This document shows, one piece after another, positions 14,653 to 22,260 of a stretch of DNA of 48,282 nucleotides. The notes under the pieces are model-generated. The model saw only the letters and a program-made list of their open reading frames with translations, was not told the DNA's origin and made no database searches. Source of the stretch: a virus; the IMG/VR virus record IMGVR_UViG_3300031884_000037, positions 1 through 48,282 of that record; one strand, 5' to 3'. The first letter of the stretch is position 1, and every line of letters starts with the position of its first letter. Made by a program: the position numbers and the translations under genes.

Positions 14653-15045
14653 ATGGGAACTCGGTCACTAACATACTTTTATGAAACTGATGGAAAAACC
14701 CCGTTTGTGGCATTTTATCGTCAATTTGATGGTTATCCTACAGGACATGGTAAGGATATCGCATCTTTTATGAATTCTAAGACTATGGTAAATGGCTACA
14801 ATGATGCAGCTACCCAATTTAATGGAATGGGATGTATGGCTGCTCAAATTGTTGGCCGATTGAAAGGTGATAGTGCGGGAGGAATTTATTTGTGTTCTCC
14901 TGAATTGAATCAAGATAAATGGCAGGAATTTGAGTATCACATTTATCCAGATAAGGTGGTGATCAAGGATCCTACTGATGTAATATTTACAGGATCATGG
15001 CGAGAATTTGAAAATTTTTGCTGCGTCGAAGAAACCGTAGATTAA
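14653..15045 (+). CDS. Conserved phage protein (GTRSLTYFYE family), unknown function
   Basis: 130 residues starting MGTRSLTYFYETDG, then FYRQFDGYPTGHGKD. This N-terminus marks a family spread through phages of many hosts. The function is not known. A C-terminal pair of cysteines (NFCCVEE) stands out. It shares the AAGGAATTATATTATG leader. Confidence 0.8.
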   Translation: MGTRSLTYFYETDGKTPFVAFYRQFDGYPTGHGKDIASFMNSKTMVNGYNDAATQFNGMGCMAAQIVGRLKGDSAGGIYLCSPELNQDKWQEFEYHIYPDKVVIKDPTDVIFTGSWREFENFCCVEETVD

Positions 15046-15061
15046 TAAAGGAAATTATATT

Positions 15062-15346
15062 ATGAATAATCTATCTTCTATTCAAATTGCTTGTATGACT
15101 TCAAAGACTCGTCAAGATCTTCTAGGCGTTCCTAGTGATACGAAAGATCAGTCTATCCATATTTTGGTAAACGGTCGCAGGGTTGGAGTAAACAACACTA
15201 AACCCGCTCGTACACGGTCTGGGAAGAAGTTCCCCGGTGGCCGTACTATGCGGCGAGTTCTTACCAAGCTAACATCCCGTCAAAATGAATTTAATGCATC
15301 TCCTCGTAAGGAGAAGTACACAAATCCGGGTTCTCGACAGGGTTGA
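15062..15346 (+). CDS. Small basic phage protein
   Basis: 94 residues, strongly basic in the C-terminal half (TRSGKKFPGGRTMRRVLTKL, then SPRKEKYTNPGSRQG). Charge and size suggest a nucleic-acid or RNA-polymerase binding protein, by inference only. Same leader as its neighbours. Codons are more host-like and GC-richer than in the genes upstream. Confidence 0.7.
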   Translation: MNNLSSIQIACMTSKTRQDLLGVPSDTKDQSIHILVNGRRVGVNNTKPARTRSGKKFPGGRTMRRVLTKLTSRQNEFNASPRKEKYTNPGSRQG

Positions 15347-15377
15347 TAAAATAATTGCACTTTTTTGAAAAAAGATG

Positions 15378-15410
15378 TTGACTCTTATATCTGTTGGGGG
15401 TATAAGAGTC
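15378..15410 (+). promoter_or_regulatory. Promoter embedded in an inverted repeat (operator-like)
   Basis: TTGACT (15378-15383) and TATAAG (15401-15406), spacer 17. Perfect 10-bp arms GACTCTTATA (15380-15389) and TATAAGAGTC (15401-15410) overlap both boxes. A further palindrome CTTTTTTGAAAAAAG lies just upstream. Either a repressor operator or a 5' hairpin of the transcript. Confidence 0.6.
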
Positions 15411-15455
15411 ACATCAAGAGCGGATGGACTGCTCTGGTTAAAAGGAAAATATATT

Positions 15456-16421
15456 ATGGCACATGCACTTGAAATGGTAAATGGTGAAGCACAGATGGCT
15501 TGGGCTGGTGAATTGCCTTGGCACGGTCTGGGTACTAAGGTTCCGGCTGATTTGACTCCTGAACAGATTATGCAGGCTGCTGGCTTGGATTGGGAAGTTG
15601 CGAAGACTCCTCTTTTCACCCATGTAAATGGTGAAACCATTCGAGTTAACGCAAAGTCGGCGTTGGTTCGCACTTCTGATAATCGTATTTTGGATGTTGT
15701 TGGTAAGGATTGGAATCCTGTTCAAAACAGCGAAGCGTTTAATTTCTTTAATGATTTTGTCGCTGCTGGTGATATGGAAATGAATACCGCAGGTTCCTTG
15801 AACGATGGTCGTAATGTATGGGCACTTGCCAAGATCAATGAATCGTTTGAAATTCTTGGTCATGATCGAGTTGAAGGATTTCTTCTTTTTTCTAACCCGC
15901 ATCAGTATGGTAAGTCGATTGAAATCCGTTTTACTCCTATCCGGGTAGTCTGTGCTAATACTCTTGCAATGGCAATGGGTTCCTCGTTTACTTCTCGGTT
16001 CTCAGCTGGTCATCGTAGCCAGTTTAATGCTGATCTTGCAAAGGAAGCCCTCGGTATTTCGAAGGAGAAGCTTGCTAAGTATAAGGAAATGGCTGAATAT
16101 CTGTCTAGCAAGCGTTTCACCAATGAAACCATTGTTGAATACTTTAACCGTATTTTCCCAGCTGTCAGCAATGCTAAGGCTGAAGAGGGTGAACTGGCCA
16201 GCCGTCCAGCTCGTACCGTATACGAAGCACTAGAGAGTCAGCCCGGTGCAGAATTTGGTCGTGGCACATGGTGGCAGGCATTTAATGCAGTGACTTATGC
16301 CACTGATCACATCCTTGGTCGTTCGACTGAAAGCCGTCTTCAATCCGCTTGGTTTGGTGCAAACCAGAATCGTAAGATCCAAGCTGCAAACATTGCTATG
16401 GAAATGGCAGAAGCTGCCTAA
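15456..16421 (+). CDS. DUF932 / TIGR03299 phage-plasmid protein
   Basis: 321 residues from ATG 15456 (AAAGGA upstream). MAWAGELPWHGLGTKV near the N-terminus and FSNPHQYGKSIEIRFTPIRVVCANTLAMA in the middle are the hallmarks of DUF932, found on phages, plasmids and mobile elements. Function is not established; an anti-restriction or replication link has been suggested for relatives. Codon use is optimised and GC-richer than neighbours, suggesting strong expression. It has its own promoter and a terminator directly behind it. Confidence 0.88.
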   Translation: MAHALEMVNGEAQMAWAGELPWHGLGTKVPADLTPEQIMQAAGLDWEVAKTPLFTHVNGETIRVNAKSALVRTSDNRILDVVGKDWNPVQNSEAFNFFNDFVAAGDMEMNTAGSLNDGRNVWALAKINESFEILGHDRVEGFLLFSNPHQYGKSIEIRFTPIRVVCANTLAMAMGSSFTSRFSAGHRSQFNADLAKEALGISKEKLAKYKEMAEYLSSKRFTNETIVEYFNRIFPAVSNAKAEEGELASRPARTVYEALESQPGAEFGRGTWWQAFNAVTYATDHILGRSTESRLQSAWFGANQNRKIQAANIAMEMAEAA

Positions 16422-16429
16422 TTTAACTA

Positions 16430-16457
16430 GGGGGTGGATTTACCACCCCCCCTTCTT
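16430..16457 (+). terminator. Intrinsic terminator after DUF932
   Basis: GGGGGTGG (16430-16437), loop ATTTA, CCACCCCC (16443-16450), then a pyrimidine-rich CCTTCTT. Confidence 0.75.
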
Positions 16458-16476
16458 CCCTCATAGGAAAACCAAT

Positions 16477-16734
16477 ATGTTTATATATTTCGTATGTGCA
16501 TTACTTATATTCTTTTTGATTATTGGAATAATAGGGTTTGCGTACCAATCTGATCCCACACCTTTTTATTATAAAAATGGGGAACTTGACGAGGATATGC
16601 TTCTTAAATGCACTTTACTTCTCATTATAAGCTCTTTGGCATGGCCTATAATTATTATGGTCATTCCAGCTATAATTGTATTTACAATGGGAAAGAAAAT
16701 TGCTAAACTCTTAAAGGAAAAAAAGAATGTGTGA
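16477..16734 (+). CDS. Small two-helix membrane protein
   Basis: 85 residues with transmembrane helices at about 2-23 and 48-73, a short exposed loop (YQSDPTPFYYKNGELDED) and a basic cytoplasmic tail (KKIAKLLKEKKNV). First of three overlapping membrane genes ahead of the SPFH lipoprotein. Function unknown. Confidence 0.7.
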   Translation: MFIYFVCALLIFFLIIGIIGFAYQSDPTPFYYKNGELDEDMLLKCTLLLIISSLAWPIIIMVIPAIIVFTMGKKIAKLLKEKKNV

Positions 16735-16963
16735 ACTTTATATATTGGGAGCAATAGTAACTCTCATTATTCGAGGTTATTTGGCATATGGTAAAGATTT
16801 TCAAGTGTTCGATACCTTTAGTCGTAGTAGGACTACAGAAATCGATGGAGAAAAGGTTTTTGGATATTTGTTATCCAGTGTGGCATTATCCATAGTGTGG
16901 TTTATTGCAATATTTCCAACTATTGGATTTCTTATTGCAAAATCTAAGGGGAAAAAGTCTTGA
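16727..16963 (+). CDS. Small membrane protein
   Basis: 78 residues, hydrophobic segments at 4-19 and 47-70 with a polar middle (SRSRTTEIDGEKVFG). ATG overlaps the preceding stop region by eight bases, indicating coupling. Function unknown. Confidence 0.7.
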   Translation: MCELYILGAIVTLIIRGYLAYGKDFQVFDTFSRSRTTEIDGEKVFGYLLSSVALSIVWFIAIFPTIGFLIAKSKGKKS

Positions 16964-17190
16964 AATCTTTTTTAAATGTGGCTAAATGGCCATTTATTAT
17001 ATTTGGTGTATTCATCTTGATACCAAAGACTATTCAGTTTTTGTTTAATGCTCATGATGATGTCGGAATTGCACTAATCGTATTGATGGTATCGATTATT
17101 GTATGGGTTATTTCCATCGTATTTAAACGAGCAGCGGCAATAATGCCAGTTGTCAATCAAAAGGAAGATGTTAATAATGAAGATTCGTGA
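16960..17190 (+). CDS. Small membrane protein, TTG start
   Basis: 76 residues with two membrane helices (about 8-28 and 37-56). TTG at 16960 overlaps the previous stop and has AAGG-GGAAAAAG upstream. The end overlaps the SPFH gene start by 14 bases. Likely a partner in one membrane complex with its neighbours (inference). Confidence 0.65.
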   Translation: MKSFLNVAKWPFIIFGVFILIPKTIQFLFNAHDDVGIALIVLMVSIIVWVISIVFKRAAAIMPVVNQKEDVNNEDS

Positions 17191-18004
17191 TATTATTTTG
17201 CTTAGCGTTTGCGCTGTCAGTCTTGGTGCGTGTTCGAGGGTTGCTCCGGGTAACGTGGGTATCCAAGTTACCTCATGGGGTTCTAATGCCGGTGTAGATC
17301 CAGATCCTAAGGGAATTGGTACTTATTTTACCGGACTAGGCACTTCGATTTATGAGTATCCTGTATCGACTCATACTTATGTTTGGACAGCTTCTTCCAA
17401 TGAAGGGAATAATGTTAACGAGGAATTTCAGTTCAACGATAGTAACGGTATGAGTGCTACAGCAGATATTGGTGTAGCATACCATGTGGATCCATCTAAG
17501 GCTCCTAAGTTGTATACAAACTATCGTATGGATATGGACGATATCATTGCTGGACCACTTCGCAATGAAATTCGTGGAGCTTTGATTAATCAAGCCTCTG
17601 CAATGAGCATTGAAGATATCTATGGTGCTAAGAAGGGAGAGCTTTTGGCACGAACTCAGGTTGATGTTCAGAAGTTTTTCAACGACCGTGGTTTGGTTGT
17701 AGAGCAGCTTTATTGGGCTGGCGGTCCTCGTGTTCCTCAGGCTGTTATGGCACAGATCAATCAAAAGATCACTAACCAACAGCAAGCTCTGGCAGCTGAA
17801 GCTAATGTCGCAACTGCCAAGGCTGATGCAGAAGCACGAGTAGCTAAGGCTACAGGTGATGCTAAGGCTACCCAGATCGAGGCACAAGCTCTAGAAGCGA
17901 ATCCCAACATTCTGAAGCAAAAGTATCTGGAAAAGTGGGATGGTCATTTGCCAACTTATGTTGCAGGCAATGCATCCAATATGATCCAGCTTCCTAGCAA
18001 CTAA
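17177..18004 (+). CDS. SPFH/band 7 (prohibitin-like) lipoprotein
   Basis: 275 residues. Lipobox LGAC (Cys about residue 18) marks a lipoprotein. An SPFH domain follows (VAPGNVGIQVTSWGS to about 190), then an Ala/Lys/Glu-rich coiled coil (QQQALAAEANVATAKADAEA). SPFH proteins form ring-like membrane scaffolds that guard proteases. A phage copy may control envelope stress or protect phage proteins. Codon use is strongly optimised compared with the three small membrane genes before it. Confidence 0.88.
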   Translation: MKIRDIILLSVCAVSLGACSRVAPGNVGIQVTSWGSNAGVDPDPKGIGTYFTGLGTSIYEYPVSTHTYVWTASSNEGNNVNEEFQFNDSNGMSATADIGVAYHVDPSKAPKLYTNYRMDMDDIIAGPLRNEIRGALINQASAMSIEDIYGAKKGELLARTQVDVQKFFNDRGLVVEQLYWAGGPRVPQAVMAQINQKITNQQQALAAEANVATAKADAEARVAKATGDAKATQIEAQALEANPNILKQKYLEKWDGHLPTYVAGNASNMIQLPSN

Positions 18005-18012
18005 TTGAATTT

Positions 18013-18039
18013 GGAGGGGAGAAATCCCCTCCATTTTTT
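18013..18039 (+). terminator. Intrinsic terminator after the SPFH gene
   Basis: GGAGGGGA (18013-18020), tetraloop GAAA, TCCCCTCC (18025-18032), then ATTTTTT. Very strong. Confidence 0.9.
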
Positions 18040-18050
18040 AGGATTATAAT

Positions 18051-18359
18051 ATGAAACTTTTATCTTGCATTATTGCGATATGTTTGCTATCAGGATGCGA
18101 AGCCCAAGGTGGGCAATCTGGTAAACATAATAAAATTAATACATCTCAAGTCGATACAGGAATACCTACTACCAGCGAAACTGATGTTCCTGTCGATACA
18201 TCTACTTCAACACCACCATCAAATGATGGATTGGTAATTGGATATCGGACAGATGGAGATAAAACTACTGACGATATGAATATAATTCAAGATAATAAAT
18301 ATGATTGTCAATATATTCAGACAAAGGTTGGAATCGTATTAAGAGAGCATTCTTGCTAA
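18051..18359 (+). CDS. Small phage lipoprotein
   Basis: 102 residues. Signal sequence MKLLSCIIAICLLSGC with lipobox LSGC, then a Ser/Thr-rich linker (TTSETDVPVDTSTSTPP) and a C-terminal part with two cysteines (YDCQYIQTK and REHSC) that could form a disulfide. Possibly a superinfection-exclusion type envelope lipoprotein, by inference from class only. Confidence 0.7.
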   Translation: MKLLSCIIAICLLSGCEAQGGQSGKHNKINTSQVDTGIPTTSETDVPVDTSTSTPPSNDGLVIGYRTDGDKTTDDMNIIQDNKYDCQYIQTKVGIVLREHSC

Positions 18360-18367
18360 TATAAATA
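18360..18367 (+). promoter_or_regulatory. Late-type promoter box TATAAATA
   Basis: Exact TATAAATA starting at the last base of the preceding stop region, 53 bases before the NMN adenylyltransferase-Nudix start. Confidence 0.4.
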
Positions 18368-18419
18368 CCGATGCTTAGAGATAGACTCTTTGCATAATTA
18401 CTCAAAGGAGTTTTGAGCT

Positions 18420-19517
18420 ATGAATAAAGAATTTGACCTATTGGTTTTTATTGGGCGATTTAGTCCTCTTCACCTTGGCCATGTCAAGGTTATCCAAACC
18501 GCTTTAGAGAAATCAAGAAATGTCTTGGTTTTGGTTGGATCTGCTGGTAAAGCACGTACAATTCGTACCCCCTTTACATTTCAAGAGCGAGAAAATGTTA
18601 TTTCTGAGGTATTCTCAGATCATGTAGGGATTCCATTTGGATATTCCACAGAAACTGCTAACAGTCGCCTTATTATTAAGCCTCTATATGATAAGCTTTA
18701 CAATGATAGTGCGTGGGTTAAGCAAATTCAAGATATTGCTAATAATGTAACTCTTGATATCATTAATGAGGGTGGATTTCATCTTCATGGAACTGCTGAT
18801 GCCAAAGTAGGCTTGATTGGAGCCTCTAAAGATCATTCTTCATATTATCTTAAATTGTTCCCCCAATGGGAATCCGTGAATGTGGATGTTCATGGAGATA
18901 TTCATGCAACTAATATTCGTGAAGGATTTCTTGAAGGACGGTTACATAAATGGGAAGTCCAAGATTCTCTTCTTCCTAAGGAGAGCGCACAATTTCTCTT
19001 TGACCGATTTATTCATACCTCAGAGTATGACCAATTGAAGTCGGAATTGGTCCACGTAAAGGCATATAAGAAATCATGGGCAGCTGCACCATATCCAGTT
19101 AAACATGTTACTGTAGATGCTGTTGTAGAGCAATCTGGGCATATTCTGTTGGTAAAGCGCCGCAGTGAGCCGGGAAAGGGGCTGTGGGCACTTCCGGGAG
19201 GCCATTTAGAGATGGATGAACGTATATCCGATGGTATCCTTCGTGAACTTAAGGAAGAAACTCTTATTAAGGTTCCTGAAAAGGTTATCCGTGGTTGTCA
19301 AGTAGGCGAACATGTGTTCGATGATGTGCATCGATCTACTTTGGGTAGGGTTATCACTCATGCTGCCCATTTCAAGTTGACAGATGATGTAAAATTGCCT
19401 AAGGTCAAAGGTGCGGATGATGCTGAAAAAGCAAAGTGGATCCCTATCGGGGAACTTCGTGAAGATATGCTTTTTGATGATCATTTTCATATTATCAATT
19501 TCTTCCTAGGAGTATGA
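18420..19517 (+). CDS. nadM: Bifunctional NMN adenylyltransferase / Nudix hydrolase
   Basis: 365 residues. N-terminal nucleotidyltransferase: GRFSPLHLGH with H18-x-G-H21, and ATNIREGFLEG, the second conserved patch; it joins NMN and ATP to give NAD+. C-terminal Nudix domain (about 215-365) with the box GGHLEMDERISDGILRELKEE, complete but for one Gly replaced by Thr; such domains cleave ADP-ribose or related nucleotides. The fusion is known for NadM-Nudix enzymes in bacteria and T4-like phages. With the NAMPT halves downstream it forms a two-step nicotinamide-to-NAD+ route. Confidence 0.92.
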   Translation: MNKEFDLLVFIGRFSPLHLGHVKVIQTALEKSRNVLVLVGSAGKARTIRTPFTFQERENVISEVFSDHVGIPFGYSTETANSRLIIKPLYDKLYNDSAWVKQIQDIANNVTLDIINEGGFHLHGTADAKVGLIGASKDHSSYYLKLFPQWESVNVDVHGDIHATNIREGFLEGRLHKWEVQDSLLPKESAQFLFDRFIHTSEYDQLKSELVHVKAYKKSWAAAPYPVKHVTVDAVVEQSGHILLVKRRSEPGKGLWALPGGHLEMDERISDGILRELKEETLIKVPEKVIRGCQVGEHVFDDVHRSTLGRVITHAAHFKLTDDVKLPKVKGADDAEKAKWIPIGELREDMLFDDHFHIINFFLGV

Positions 19518-19520
19518 TAT

Positions 19521-20006
19521 ATGCGTCTACTTTTTGACACTGATACTAATTTGATGGACAAACATCAAGATATTGAATTTCATGAATTTGATGTGAAGAA
19601 AATATTGCGAGATTTAATTGATAACGCAGCGAGCAAATTAGACATGAATATCAGAAAGCAAAATAAAATTACAAAGGCTGAAGATATTGGATGGATATTT
19701 TATACCAATATGTTTGATGTAGCTATTATGCTCGATATGGATAATCAATCTGGCGAACTGTCTGATATTGTAGGCAGAGGAGCTAGTATTGAAGATATCG
19801 TCTGTATACCATCAGGAATCTTTCCTTCCGATTGTAATATTGCTAATTGTGGCGAAGTTAAACTCGGCGCATTACATTTTATAAATTTAGATCTAAAATG
19901 CCCTAGGTGTTGGAAACGATATAAAATTGTTGACAATGAAACTGGCTTATGTGATAGATGCAAAAATGTGGTTGAAACACATTATTACCCGGAAACATTG
20001 CCATGA
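19521..20006 (+). CDS. Unknown protein ending in an IleRS-type zinc finger
   Basis: 161 residues. The C-terminus, K-C127-P-R-C130-W-KRY then L-C144-D-R-C147, follows the pattern of the zinc finger at the end of isoleucyl-tRNA synthetase. Residues 1-110 resemble no part of IleRS that I recognise. It could bind tRNA or host IleRS sites, by inference. It begins three bases after the NAD gene, so it is cotranscribed. Its stop overlaps a 17-codon ORF. Confidence 0.7.
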   Translation: MRLLFDTDTNLMDKHQDIEFHEFDVKKILRDLIDNAASKLDMNIRKQNKITKAEDIGWIFYTNMFDVAIMLDMDNQSGELSDIVGRGASIEDIVCIPSGIFPSDCNIANCGEVKLGALHFINLDLKCPRCWKRYKIVDNETGLCDRCKNVVETHYYPETLP

Positions 20007-20055
20007 ATAAATTTAAAAATTGGACAAGCAGTAGTAAATTATTAAGGAATTAGTT

Positions 20056-20367
20056 ATGAAATACTTTATTATGATATTAATATGTTTAACTCTTTCTGGT
20101 TGTGATGATGACGCCTCTTCTGGGTATTACATCGGCAATCCCCCATATCGTAATCTAGCTGGAAATGAAAATGAAACTGTGGAAGAACAATATAAGTTAC
20201 CTGTATCTTCCACAATAGTTAAAATTTGTGGAGATACGAAAATACAAAAATTACATGGAGGACAGTTTGATGGAAGATTTGCTATTTGGAATGCATATAA
20301 TGGATGGCAGCTTATTGAAACAGACAATATTGATTCAGTTTGCAGTTTAACTGAAAAGTCTAACTGA
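20056..20367 (+). CDS. Small phage lipoprotein
   Basis: 103 residues. MKYFIMILICLTLSGC is a lipoprotein signal with lipobox LSGC; the mature part is acidic with two cysteines (KICGDTKI and SVCSL). AAGGAATTAG precedes it. Function unknown; it resembles the lipoprotein at 18051 in layout only. Confidence 0.7.
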   Translation: MKYFIMILICLTLSGCDDDASSGYYIGNPPYRNLAGNENETVEEQYKLPVSSTIVKICGDTKIQKLHGGQFDGRFAIWNAYNGWQLIETDNIDSVCSLTEKSN

Positions 20368-20427
20368 TCGTTATAAATTAAAGATTAGTTAATGTATTTA
20401 TGAAGTAAATTATTAAGGTGATTAATT

Positions 20428-20753
20428 ATGTATATTAAGTTCCAAGATAAGTTATTCAAAGTATTAATAGATTCTAATACTGAAAAATTGATGGTAGAAT
20501 TTTATAATGAGACTAGAAATGTAAGAGATAAAATAGAAGCTTATACTACATGTGATTTACGTAAAAAGATATTACAGAAAAGTAATTATTATGGTTCTAG
20601 TGATATTTTATCACCATTGATATATATACTTTTCTACAAGAACAAATTAATAAATTTAAGATAGGTGATCCAGTTAAGTTTATTAACGAAGATTATAATG
20701 ATGATGAGGCAACTGAAAAAGAAATTCTTGATATATTAGATAAGGTCGAGTAA
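20428..20753 (+). CDS. Phage protein with a broken frame, unknown function
   Basis: The frame from ATG 20428 (AAGGTGA upstream) gives 78 residues and ends at TAG 20662. From 20604 the -1 frame is open and reads on as FLQEQINKFKIGDPVKFINEDYNDDE to TAA 20751-20753, overlapping the next ATG. The second part looks like the natural C-terminus (DPVKFINEDY is SH3-like). A one-base slip in the TATATATA run near 20620-20628 would explain this as mutation, sequence error or recoding. Confidence 0.55.
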
Positions 20754-20896
20754 TGTCAGATTTAGATTATTTTAAACTTAAAGCTATTATAACTCGTAAG
20801 CTTCCAGATAAAAGACTTACATTATATAAGTTAAAGGAAGGCATTGATATCTATAACGAGTATACCAACAGATATCTTTGGTTTAGCTTGAATTAG
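20753..20896 (+). CDS. Tiny phage protein
   Basis: 47 residues (MSDLDYFKLKAIITRKLPDK...). ATG overlaps the TAA of the preceding frame. Basic, helical, ending in YNEYTNRYLWFSLN. Function unknown. Confidence 0.55.
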   Translation: MSDLDYFKLKAIITRKLPDKRLTLYKLKEGIDIYNEYTNRYLWFSLN

Positions 20897-20919
20897 ATAT
20901 GTGAATAAAGGATAGAAAA

Positions 20920-21264
20920 ATGAGATTTGCACAATTTGTTATAAACCAAATTAAAAATGAGGGATATGATATCTTATGGGATAATTGGCATGAAACGAGC
21001 TATTATGTCAATAAAGATAGAATTCGTAATATAAACGATAATTGGCGTGTTTGTGTTTATGGATTCTTCTGGAAAACTGTAACATTGACGAGAGGCGCAA
21101 TTTTAGCAGATAGAGATACTCTATTCAACATAGATCTAACATGTGAGGAAAAGAAATTTTTTATTAATATGGATAAAGAATATGAAAGAAGCATTCGTTT
21201 AAAACAAAAAAATGCTAAAATGCTACGTGAATTTGAACGTAAGAAAGCGCAGGATTGGCCATGA
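20920..21264 (+). CDS. Small phage protein, unknown function
   Basis: 114 residues. Trp/Tyr-rich N-terminal domain, then a long basic helix (EYERSIRLKQKNAKMLREFE). The stop overlaps the MazG-like start. No family recognised. Confidence 0.65.
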   Translation: MRFAQFVINQIKNEGYDILWDNWHETSYYVNKDRIRNINDNWRVCVYGFFWKTVTLTRGAILADRDTLFNIDLTCEEKKFFINMDKEYERSIRLKQKNAKMLREFERKKAQDWP

Positions 21265-21560
21265 CTAAACCATATTGTATAGGATCAAGCGAATGGAACG
21301 GGTTGTCCAAGCTGATCGAAGAATTGGGTGAACTGCAACAAGTTTGCGGAAAGCTGATTGGATCTGAAGGCAAGACTGATCATTGGTCTGGCGATCTTAA
21401 TGAAAAGTTTATCGAAGAAATCGGTGACGTATACGCTGCTTTGAATTACTTTGTCGCCAATAATTTCAATTTTTCTCAATCGATCGCAATTGTAGAACAG
21501 TCTACTAAGAAATACAAAACCTTTTGCAAATGGGATGATGAGGTTCGGAATCGAATATAA
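21261..21560 (+). CDS. MazG-like nucleotide pyrophosphohydrolase
   Basis: 99 residues. KLIEELGELQQVCGKLI and FIEEIGDVYAAL carry the E-x2-E...E-x2-D metal site of all-alpha NTP pyrophosphatases (MazG/dUTPase-like). Phage members hydrolyse non-standard or signalling nucleotides, including ppGpp in proposed cases. ATG 21261 overlaps the previous stop (CCATGA). Its 3' end lies inside a 15-bp inverted repeat. Confidence 0.82.
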   Translation: MTKPYCIGSSEWNGLSKLIEELGELQQVCGKLIGSEGKTDHWSGDLNEKFIEEIGDVYAALNYFVANNFNFSQSIAIVEQSTKKYKTFCKWDDEVRNRI

Positions 21561-21584
21561 TTTACCACCATATTCGATTCCGAA
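21544..21584 (+). repeat. Perfect 15-bp inverted repeat at the end of the MazG-like gene
   Basis: TTCGGAATCGAATAT (21544-21558) and its exact complement at 21570-21584 with an 11-base loop. No T tract follows, so it is an mRNA-stabilising hairpin or a weak/Rho-type terminator rather than a standard terminator. Confidence 0.75.
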
Positions 21585-21605
21585 ACGCAATTTGGGATAA
21601 ATTTT

Positions 21606-21800
21606 ATGATAAATGATAAAACAACAGATCGTGTTGAATGTGATTGTATAGAATTTTGTTCTAGATGGTCGCTGAATGATGATGGTTCAGGAGGATGTTT
21701 TGTTCCTTACAACCCATTTTCATTAGCCGCTTGTCGTCATATAATTTATGAAAATATGAAGCCGAAAATTCGAAAAATTGAAAGTCAGAACAATGCTTAA
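21606..21800 (+). CDS. Small cysteine-rich phage protein
   Basis: 64 residues with Cys spaced ECDCIEFC, GGCFV and AACRH, which suggests a metal-binding fold. The end overlaps the macro-domain gene by eight bases. Function unknown. Confidence 0.6.
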   Translation: MINDKTTDRVECDCIEFCSRWSLNDDGSGGCFVPYNPFSLAACRHIIYENMKPKIRKIESQNNA

Positions 21801-22260
21801 ACATACCAAAGGAAACCTTATTGATCTTGCCGAACAAGGTGAGTTTGATGTTATCGTACATGGTTGCAACTGTCAAAACACAATGGCAGGGGGCATTGCC
21901 AAGGAAATTCGTGCAAGATATCCGGGTGCATATGATGCTGATTGTTTGGCATCTCAACAGTGGAAGAATCCTGTCGCTAAGCTTGGCAACTTTAGCTCGT
22001 ATACAACTTTTAATTTCATCGTGATCAATGCATACACTCAGGTCCACTATACGCCTCGTGGCATTGATCATTTCGAGTATGAGAGCTTCTATCTTATTCT
22101 AAAGAAGCTTACTACACTTAGTAAAGCTAGATTTGGATTTCCTTATATCGGAATGGGTCTTGCTGGTGGAGATAAAAATCGTATCTTGACTATGCTAGAA
22201 GATTTTGCTAAGGTGATAACAGAGCAAGGAGGCTCGGTAACTTTAGTGGAGTTTGAATAA
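21793..22260 (+). CDS. Macro domain protein (ADP-ribose-1''-phosphatase-like)
   Basis: 155 residues, a single macro domain. DVIVHGCNCQNTMAGGIAKEI gives the substrate-binding Asn and Gly-rich loop, and GFPYIGMGLAGGDKNRILTML the phosphate loop near the C-terminus, most like Poa1-type ADP-ribose-1''-phosphate phosphatases. It binds or processes ADP-ribose species. Lying between the NAD+ synthesis genes, it may recycle ADP-ribose produced by host NADase defence or remove ADP-ribose marks (inference). ATG 21793; the stop overlaps the next start. Confidence 0.87.
   Translation: MLKHTKGNLIDLAEQGEFDVIVHGCNCQNTMAGGIAKEIRARYPGAYDADCLASQQWKNPVAKLGNFSSYTTFNFIVINAYTQVHYTPRGIDHFEYESFYLILKKLTTLSKARFGFPYIGMGLAGGDKNRILTMLEDFAKVITEQGGSVTLVEFE

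Noticed and set aside
20003-20053. 17-codon ORF overlapping the zinc-finger gene stop
   Set aside because: It has an ATGA overlap, but it is too short and low in complexity to support as a gene.
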